Origin: an uncultured Lachnospiraceae bacterium
GTDB lineage: Bacteria; Bacillota; Clostridia; Lachnospirales; Lachnospiraceae
NCBI GenBank assembly: GCA_947625465.1
Contig: CANQOK010000024.1
Coordinates: forward strand, 1 to 36,412
Length of the DNA: 36,412 nt
Direction: 5' to 3'
Under the pieces are notes generated by a model. That model was not told the DNA's origin, searched no databases, and saw only the letters and a program-made list of their open reading frames with translations. This document shows positions 32,301 to 36,412 of the stretch, one piece after another (position 1 is the stretch's first letter; each line of letters opens with the position of its first letter). The translations under genes were made by a program, and so were the position numbers.

Positions 32301-33653
32301 CAATTCCGCAAAATCCGCCGTCTGCATTTCAGCTGAGGTTTTGGCCGTAATCCCTTCTGCCCGGGCATTTCGTCCGTCCCCCTGTCCGGCACAGGTATCT
32401 AAATAATAGCAGTTATCTGCCGCCACAAGCCCGGCTGTTTCAACGCCGCTGTAATTTTTGCCGCTGCTGTCGCCGATCACACCGCCGGCCAATACATCCT
32501 CCAATGTGGTATTCAACACAACAGCTCCCACATTATAGCAGCCGGAAAGGCCCGCCTGATAGGAACTTGACGCAACTCCGCCGATAATACCGCCAACGCC
32601 TTTTGCATTGGTATCCTTATAAACTGCTGCCGGCGTCAGTGCCGTTACCGTTCCCGTATTGTAGGAAGAAGTAATCGCGCTCGCCGGATCCGCGGAATCC
32701 CCCGCAATTCCGCCAACGCCATAAGTACCGGTTACATCTCCGGTATTAAAACACTGATCCAGAGTCCCCGCCATGCTGCCTGCGATCCCGCCGGTCCGCT
32801 TTAAGGTACTGGTCACATCTCCGGTATTGCCGCACATAAAAATATAGGCGTCCGAAGAAACGCCGCCTGCAATTCCCCCTGTACTGTATGCATAAGAATT
32901 CGGCGTCCCGGTATTGGTAATGTTTCCGTAGTTCATGCAGTTTGTAATAGCTGCATAGGGGCCTGTGCCCACAATACCGCCCACATAATCACCGCAGCCG
33001 TTTACCGCACCGCGGTTAGTGCAGTTAACGATCTTGCTTGCCTCTCCGGTGCTGTAATCCCTGCCGGCATAGGCGGCAATTCCGGCTGTATATCCTTTCT
33101 TTTCCGCAGTTACTGCCGCCTCATTGACACAGTTTTCCACGGTAACCGGATTTCCATAGCCTACAATCCCCGCAGCATAAGCGGAACTTGTGGCAGCGGT
33201 TTTTACGGTTCCGGCCACTGTCAGATTCTTAACCGTGCCGCCTTTTACATACCCGAATAATGCCTGATACGTCTTGTCATTATCAATCAGCAGTCCGGAA
33301 ATCCGGTGTCCGTCTCCATCAAATACGCCGCCGTAGTATGTATAGTCACTGTACGAATTATAACACCCGATCGGCGTCCATTCCTGACCGTTCAGATCGA
33401 TATCCTGTTCCAGTTTAGCGCAGAGCGCAGAGGTACTTTTCTTTACCGCGTTGACCTGATCGGCAAACCATTTCAGATCCGCAGCGTCCGCCAGCAGATA
33501 TGGTTCCTCCTCTGTGCCGCTGCCCGACGGCTGTGCGTCTGCTGCCTGCCCGTCCCATTCTCCTGCTGCCAGTACGCTGACCGGCAGGTTTCCGGCTGCC
33601 AGCAGACATACCAGCAGCCACGCCAAAATCTTGCTTTTTCTCTTTTTTGCCAT
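26325..33653 (-). CDS. Giant wall-anchored protein: GLUG beta-helices, DUF4430 and alpha/alpha-barrel (2442 aa)
   Basis: Predicted surface corrinoid-capture protein. The start at 33653 (MAKKRKSK) is chosen from AAAGGA upstream and the signal peptide (about 1-30, ending VLAAG). Four GLUG-rich beta-helix blocks lie at about 33-468, 704-1045, 1068-1370 and 1571-1900. Each begins with a 'W(D/N)G..LKWF..W.PIG' segment and repeats 'GGIAG' turns. Between blocks 1 and 2 are three PEGA-like beta repeats (470-700); before block 4 are two Ig-like repeats (1395-1570). DUF4430 (about 1920-2030, 'GPNSGWMFEINGR') is followed by an Asp/Pro linker and an alpha/alpha-barrel of the prenyltransferase/intrinsic-factor type (about 2083-2365; 'QGADGGW', 'QNEAGGY'). 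The end is VPKTGDG, a hydrophobic span and RRRNKA: a sortase signal. It is first in the riboswitch operon. Corrinoid binding is inferred from domains and riboswitch. Confidence 0.9.
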   Translation of the reverse strand: MAKKRKSKILAWLLVCLLAAGNLPVSVLAAGEWDGQAADAQPSGSGTEEEPYLLADAADLKWFADQVNAVKKSTSALCAKLEQDIDLNGQEWTPIGCYNSYSDYTYYGGVFDGDGHRISGLLIDNDKTYQALFGYVKGGTVKNLTVAGTVKTAATSSAYAAGIVGYGNPVTVENCVNEAAVTAEKKGYTAGIAAYAGRDYSTGEASKIVNCTNRGAVNGCGDYVGGIVGTGPYAAITNCMNYGNITNTGTPNSYAYSTGGIAGGVSSDAYIFMCGNTGDVTSTLKRTGGIAGSMAGTLDQCFNTGDVTGTYGVGGIAGDSADPASAITSSYNTGTVTALTPAAVYKDTNAKGVGGIIGGVASSSYQAGLSGCYNVGAVVLNTTLEDVLAGGVIGDSSGKNYSGVETAGLVAADNCYYLDTCAGQGDGRNARAEGITAKTSAEMQTADFAELLGDSYIADPNGGYPLLGWQNPDARYRVQFTLEPENAVLTVTDEAGQIVAPAENAVYWLKNGTYFYEVTAEEYTPVKDSLTVAYSSRDITVSLQIKKYDFVFVTQPEDAILTVTGETPLADGRTYQLAKAGNPYAYTASAYGYEPVSGEITVTGNADTDRLTVALNRQKMYQVVFPVVKEKGGKESPVQIAVTSDAYPNAEIEPQQDGSFALPDGSYTYRIASAGYRSVSGNFTVAGSDLTLPETYLEIQTAWDGRTVTEPAKDGEGIYLIGTPDELMWFDQNGALTDSVRLTADIRINAEDTAYLWTPVGTGSRQAYAGVFDGDGYTVSGLQVEGSASNVGMFGYVGADGTICNLTLADSRITNTGNYTGGIAGDLKGTITNCHIADTVEIAAQAYVGGIVGELDSGAAVSRCSNAGTVTAAGVTNTRGGYAGGIAGRVYSNLSTALTDSFNSGSITGFSNVGGIAGSIYMGGTVQNVYNIGTVTAVGETGCAGGIAGQLRMGTISRAYTNGAVSAANPGAVIGGLDFQNGNKTLERVYYAEGTAETAIGKENGYTVQNGSAQACTPDALKNMADALGDAFLEDDANVNNGYPVLAWQVGTPAEDPGAPVPDPDGWNGKTSSVAPAQADGIYQISNAGELKWFAKAAKTAPAIQGVLTADIDLNHQPWTPIGGNSAETAFTGRLDGNGKTVSNLYVNFGSGVGLFAYNGGTIENLTIQGRIRHADYAAAATAYNAGNISRVTAEVTVDGGNYVAGIAAQNTKTGSITGCTNVGAVSGGHYVGGLTASNQGTVSDSQNRGAITAAGAFAAGIAADNDGGQVKICANSGQIIGTAAVAYSYVGGLIGRNNGIVQALYNSGNVAGAGGCVGGCVAVNTVGASAAALYNTGDVCGSPIETDGSVMYRVGGAVGEVTDGVTDAYYLETLAVAKGGKAVSEAELAEKAGELAGRNPVKPAISGTAELGALTVEDTAQAVYAGNARNPVYLWYLSEPSGERVLAISETYLIPVNLTGKILSVKVMDPDLRGIVTGQSDPIDGFDGTVTITGHPVVGHSLTAAYQGDEKSPNYQWYRGTTAVAGADRAEYAVTEADYGKMLTVRVTGAKAGYAEAKTAVVKTEDEAGIWPEAECREPAQDAEGVYLIAEEAELKWFTNLVNSGGTSADAKLTADLALQAKKWHPIGNQENPYRGTFDGDNRTVSNLTLHTTADEQGFFGFVGGIGEIQNLHISGSVTVTGEKAVSTGGIAGYLEGKISGCSFTGSVNGVSDVGGIVGQSGAQSRISKSLNQAAVSGMENAGGIAGSNAAASIDECVNTGSVDAAVNVGGIVGTMSNYATVSASYHTGAVTGNDHVGGIAGSSYVCAAPQGCYSAGTVNGKTNTHGVLGELGGTGFISVVTGSFYAAESKAEATDPTATGVSSADMKKAEFVPILNGQAGKNCYVMDVTGINNGYPVLLWQTGETDPEQGGGEDPEEPESLTVTFSLRGDDAHGTGPHIAYQDWIPETQCILPKGATAYDLFKKMLDACGFIYEGTGMGYISGITGPDGITLEELGNGPNSGWMFEINGRVPMDMMANIQLKDGDRMQVLFVDDWSEIDWGGDDPDNPDNPSDPDDPDDPGKPDNPQKPETGKTDAKTLADMYKAVGDSLLQGTVPIVAEVGGDWIILGLARSERISGAFRDGYYQNVVKTLRSLGSEKLHRSKSTENSRVVIALTALGYDAADVDGYNLLMPLANLDYLLRQGINGPIWALIAFDTAEYAIPETGEGTQATRENLISCILEAQGADGGWSLDGDAADVNLTAMAVQALTPYVQTRPDAAAAVDKAIALLSKLQNEAGGYTAFGEESVENCVQVIVALTGLGINPHTDSRFIKNGNSVLDALAAFYQDGGFRHTLNGAVDQMATEQGYYALTAYYRLLNGETALYDMKNVTQLENPVIPEEPSKNENPEEPSQKPDDFPSMPSEKTEVPKTGDGSFAAWYLWVLAGSAFGTAFLRRRNKA
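27447..27522. repeat. Short tandem repeats coding for an Asp/Pro linker
   Basis: Imperfect 9-bp units (GTCCGGGTT-like on the plus strand) encode repeating DxPD/NPD residues between the DUF4430 and barrel domains of the giant protein, giving a stiff, acidic spacer. Confidence 0.7.
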
Positions 33654-33718
33654 AATTTTCTTCCTTTCCCACGCTCGGAACTGCCGCGGAGAATCGCCAT
33701 TTTCTCCAACAACACAAA

Positions 33719-33785
33719 AGAGAACATACACCCGGGCGATTCCGCGGATCATTCCGCTTCTTCGCCAAACGGCTGCACGTTCTCT
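33719..33785 (-). terminator. Riboswitch expression platform: terminator hairpin
   Basis: Minus-strand AGAGAAC..TGCA pairs with TGTA..GTTCTCT (33719-33785), with an inner GCGGA/TCCGC stem, and CTTTTG follows. It lies between the cobalamin aptamer and the ribosome site, so ligand binding probably promotes termination. Confidence 0.6.
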
Positions 33786-33806
33786 CGCCAAGTCCGTGAT
33801 AACCTA

Positions 33807-33926
33807 AGAAAATACGGCAGATTTTCTGACTCATGATAATCATATACAGTAATGGCGGTTGTTCCGGACTCGAACCGGATTCATCTAAATCTACTCAGCT
33901 TACAACTTTTCAAAACCGTATTTTCT
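33807..33926 (-). ncRNA. Cobalamin riboswitch (short class)
   Basis: Closing stem P1 is perfect: AGAAAATACGG (33916-33926) with CCGTATTTTCT (33807-33817). Inside are the family-conserved segments 'AATCCGGTTCGAGTCCGG', a changed 'GCC(AT)ACTGT' B12-box core, and 'AGTCAGAAAATCTGCC', close to the usual AGTCAGGAGACCTGCC. At about 120 nt it is shorter than classic AdoCbl riboswitches and nearer the Cbl-II size. It leads the operon for the giant surface protein, the DUF4430 protein and the ECF transporter, and implies repression by cobalamin. The T-arm-like loop is a normal feature of this riboswitch. Confidence 0.85.
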
Positions 33927-33940
33927 ATTATTTATTATAG

Positions 33941-33969
33941 ATCATACACGATTTGCCCGTATTTGGCAA
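33941..33969 (-). promoter_or_regulatory. Promoter of the riboswitch-controlled operon
   Basis: TTGCCA (33964-33969) and TATGAT (33941-33946) with 17-base spacing; the start site would be at about 33934, just before riboswitch stem P1. Confidence 0.65.
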
Positions 33970-33979
33970 TTATTTTTTA

Positions 33980-35674
33980 TTATTTGATCTCTATCCGTTC
34001 CTGCGGCAGAGCATACTCCTCTCCCACCGTTCCGTTAAGTTCATCCGTAAGATACGTTATAAGTATCTCATAATCCAGCATTCCTTCATTGATTGTCAGC
34101 TCATTGTCCATAAACATATTCAGACCATCCCCGCCTTCCTTAATCAGGTAATTGTGGGATGCTACTGTATATATTTCATCCGGCACAAGCTCCGTATAGC
34201 TGCCATCCTCTTTAAGAACCATGACATCTTTTACTCTCCGGTTGGCCCCACAGGAGAGGAAATTCCCCTGCTCATCCGTCTCCACCGTGGATTCCACAGA
34301 AGTATCGATCACATATTTAAGCCCCGACACCTGCAGAAAGCCTCCGTTTTCACCCACTGCATTTTCCCCGTCGTCCGCATCGGGCAGACAGGAGCGGCTC
34401 GCCATCTCCAGGGCATCCAGGATTTCCTGCCCTGTGGCTTTTGCCACGCAGAGCGTATTTCCGTAGGGATGCACGCTCAGAATATCCCCATAAGTGATCT
34501 CTCCATCGGAAATATCTGCCCGGATGCCGCCGCCATTCACAAGCGCGATATCCGCTCCTGATGCAGCCCGATACGCGTCCGCACAGAAATCCCCCAGATT
34601 GGTCTCCCTGTTCCTGATCAGACGCATACCGGAATCAGAAGCTGTTGTAAGCGCTACCTCTGATACAGCGATGCTTTTCGACATCTCGGCTTCAAACTTT
34701 TCTTCCATACTTTCTATGCTGCCTGACATTTCGCTGTCTTTCTCCGGATACGTTCCGATCAGCCCTGTCTGGAGATTTCCATTCGCGGTGATGGTAAGGC
34801 AGCCGATATTGCAAAGCCCCGTGCCCGTGGAAGACAAAAGTACATTCTCCCCATCCGCATTTTTTACAATATCACAGGAAATTTCGCTGTGGGAATGGCC
34901 GTCCAGCACGGCATCGATCCCCCTTGTATTTGCGATCAGCTCAGAAGATGTAAACGGCGAGGATGCTTCATCCGTCCCAAGATGCGCAAGAACCACGACA
35001 TAATCCGCGCCAGCCTTCACACAGGCGTCCGCATTTTCCTGCACGCATTTGTATAATGCTTCCCCGCTTTCCCCGCAGAAATCGTATACATAATTCCCGC
35101 TCTCATCACAAAAGTATGCCGGAACGGATTTTACGATGCTCTCCGGCGTTGACACCCCGATAAAGGCAACTTTCACATCCCCATAGGATACGATCTTGTA
35201 CGGCAGAAGCCGGGAAAGAAATGCCGCGTCCTCTTTCCCTGTATAGCGAATATTGCAGCCAAGATACTGGGCGCCGCTCATCTCCATAAGCCGGTCGATC
35301 TGCTCCATCCCATAGTCAAACTCATGATTGCCAAGTACTGCGAAGTCATATCCCGCACGGTTCATAAGCTCCGCCGGATATTCCCCTTTGGAAACCGTTC
35401 CGATCACATCTCCCTGCAGGGCGTCTCCGCAGTCTGCCAGCGTGACATAGGGGGTTCTTTTTTCACACCACTGTTTGTATGCCGCAAGACCGGCGTAGCC
35501 GATATCATCATCTACGGCACAATGCACATCATTCGTATATAAAATGATGATATCATCCGCTTTTTCCTTTTCTTCCTTTTCCTCTGAATCGTTGCACCCG
35601 CTCAAGATCAGCATAAGTGCAAATATAACAGTCAGAAAACAATACCGCTTTTTCTTAATGCTTTTAAAATCCAT
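33980..35674 (-). CDS. 5'-nucleotidase/2',3'-cyclic phosphodiesterase-type lipoprotein (564 aa)
   Basis: Membrane-anchored enzyme that removes phosphate from extracellular nucleotides so that nucleosides or bases can be imported. The signal ends in lipobox LSGC (Cys27). The metallophosphatase domain (about 40-300) shows the metal-binding motifs 'YTNDVH', 'DCGDALQG', 'LGNHEFDYG', 'VVLAHLG' and 'DGHSHSEI'. The C-terminal substrate domain (about 330-540) has 'NRETNLGDFCADAYR', 'GGGIRADISDGEITYGD' and 'GGDGL'. Length matches UshA/YfkN-like single-domain enzymes. GGAGG lies 6 bases before ATG. It follows the purine permease by 34 bases, so the two form a salvage operon. Confidence 0.93.
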   Translation of the reverse strand: MDFKSIKKKRYCFLTVIFALMLILSGCNDSEEKEEKEKADDIIILYTNDVHCAVDDDIGYAGLAAYKQWCEKRTPYVTLADCGDALQGDVIGTVSKGEYPAELMNRAGYDFAVLGNHEFDYGMEQIDRLMEMSGAQYLGCNIRYTGKEDAAFLSRLLPYKIVSYGDVKVAFIGVSTPESIVKSVPAYFCDESGNYVYDFCGESGEALYKCVQENADACVKAGADYVVVLAHLGTDEASSPFTSSELIANTRGIDAVLDGHSHSEISCDIVKNADGENVLLSSTGTGLCNIGCLTITANGNLQTGLIGTYPEKDSEMSGSIESMEEKFEAEMSKSIAVSEVALTTASDSGMRLIRNRETNLGDFCADAYRAASGADIALVNGGGIRADISDGEITYGDILSVHPYGNTLCVAKATGQEILDALEMASRSCLPDADDGENAVGENGGFLQVSGLKYVIDTSVESTVETDEQGNFLSCGANRRVKDVMVLKEDGSYTELVPDEIYTVASHNYLIKEGGDGLNMFMDNELTINEGMLDYEILITYLTDELNGTVGEEYALPQERIEIK

Positions 35675-35708
35675 TTTTTTCCTCCTCAGGAACCGTTTAT
35701 GACAGCTC

Positions 35709-36412
35709 TTAATGCGTCACAAAGAACATGACGGTAAAGAGCGCCGCGATTACCCATGTCCCTGCTTTTATTTCCTTTGCCTTTCCGGTAAACACGCTGA
35801 TAAGCACATAAGAAATCACGCCGAAGGCAATACCGTAAGAAATATTGTAGGTCATAGGCATGATCGCCAAAGTTAAAAACGCCGGAACCGCCTCTTCTGT
35901 TTTCAGCCAGTCTATATTTCTGGCGCAGTTCATCATCATGATTCCCACATAGATGAGCGCCGCCGCTGTCGCACATCCCGGCACAAGTATGGCAATCGGG
36001 CTTAAAAACATGCTGACAAAAAACAGCGCTCCTGTTACCATGGCGGACATACCTGTCCTTCCGCCCTCCGCAATGCCTGTGGAAGCCTCCACATAAGAGC
36101 TTACCGTGGATGTGCCGCAGACTGCGCCGCATGTGGTGGCTATGGCGTCCGCAAGCATCGCTTTATCCATGTTGGGCACTTCTCCTTTTTCGGTCAGGAG
36201 ATTTCCCCTTGCGCAGGCTCCATACAGGGTGCCGATCGTATCAAACATATCCACCAGGCAGAACGCAAGCGAAGTCGTCACAATCAATACGGCAAGCTCC
36301 ATTCCGCTGTGATCTGCCAGATATGACGAAAAATCAAAGCCTTCCGTAAAAACTCTGCCAAATGCCTGTGTGCCAAAGTCCCCAAATGCCGCAAACGGGG
36401 TAAAATTCAGAT
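35709..36412 (-). CDS. Purine (guanine/hypoxanthine) permease, AzgA/PbuG-like, 5' part outside the window
   Basis: C-terminal 234 residues of a xanthine/uracil-family (NCS2) base transporter, open at the right edge. The visible part has 'CLVDMFDTIGTLYGACARG', the AzgA-group signature, then 'GTSTVSSYVEASTGIAEGGRTG', also conserved in this group, and at least five hydrophobic spans ending 'VIAALFTVMFFVTH'. An internal Met at 36302 is not the start, because the frame continues upstream to the window end with coherent sequence (FTPFAAFGDFG). It is followed by the 5'-nucleotidase gene. Uptake of adenine or guanine/hypoxanthine is inferred; the exact base cannot be told. Confidence 0.93.
   Translation of the reverse strand, partial: LNFTPFAAFGDFGTQAFGRVFTEGFDFSSYLADHSGMELAVLIVTTSLAFCLVDMFDTIGTLYGACARGNLLTEKGEVPNMDKAMLADAIATTCGAVCGTSTVSSYVEASTGIAEGGRTGMSAMVTGALFFVSMFLSPIAILVPGCATAAALIYVGIMMMNCARNIDWLKTEEAVPAFLTLAIMPMTYNISYGIAFGVISYVLISVFTGKAKEIKAGTWVIAALFTVMFFVTH

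Noticed and set aside
33654-33791. N-terminal extension of the giant protein up to 33791
   Set aside because: This stretch is the riboswitch terminator region and has no ribosome site. The signal peptide begins at 33653 directly after AAAGGA.
33855-33885. tRNA T-arm look-alike (CCGGTTCGAGTCCGG) suggesting a tRNA or an attachment site
   Set aside because: No acceptor stem, anticodon arm or D-arm surrounds it. The flanking segments match a cobalamin riboswitch, whose aptamer normally contains such a T-loop.

Overview
The window looks like a chromosome segment of a spore-forming, low-to-mid-GC Gram-positive anaerobe, most likely a gut Lachnospiraceae/Clostridia member. The reasons are a cotJ spore-coat operon, strong GGAGG ribosome sites, sigma-A promoters, sortase-type cell-wall anchoring and an ECF vitamin transporter. 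Nearly all genes are on the minus strand.

Region 1 (1 to about 4,400) is the end of a plasmid-like mobile element. From its inner edge outward it carries parA, parB, ssb, a small ParR-like protein, two unknown genes and a type I toxin-antitoxin locus whose 29-aa toxin gene is easy to miss. Three perfect copies of the palindrome GGACAAATTTGTCC lie in parA, in parB and between genes; they are the best candidate for the centromere (parS). The element ends inside cotJC: the conserved CotJC sequence stops about 50 residues early, next to parA. The element therefore splits a mother-cell sporulation gene, much as skin-type elements do.

Region 2 (4,388-8,700) holds the cotJABC coat operon, a membrane c-di-GMP phosphodiesterase with a degenerate GGDEF domain, and an AqpZ-type aquaporin.

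Region 3 (8,700-17,840) is for nitrogen assimilation. It has an ammonium transporter fused to a PII domain, behind a leader with an attenuator-like terminator and a possible 28-codon leader ORF. It also has two small membrane proteins (DUF2752, DUF4234) and glutamate synthase gltB-gltD.

Region 4 (17,880-21,690) is mixed: a HAD phosphatase, a YdiB-like shikimate/quinate dehydrogenase, an ABC ATPase of the Zn/Mn family with no permease beside it, and an MFS transporter.

Region 5 (21,820-33,970) is the most interesting part. A promoter and a short cobalamin riboswitch drive a giant wall-anchored surface protein, a membrane-tethered DUF4430 protein, an EcfT permease and one polypeptide that fuses two ECF ATPases to a substrate-binding S component. 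The giant protein has four GLUG beta-helix blocks, then a DUF4430 domain and an alpha/alpha-barrel domain. Those last two domain types are the ones that make up animal intrinsic factor and transcobalamin. I read this as a Gram-positive corrinoid capture-and-import system: the surface protein captures, the DUF4430 protein relays and the ECF complex imports, switched off by B12.

Region 6 (33,980-36,412) holds a 5'-nucleotidase lipoprotein and the 3' part of a purine permease, a nucleotide-salvage pair. No rRNA, tRNA, CRISPR array or complete transposase was seen.
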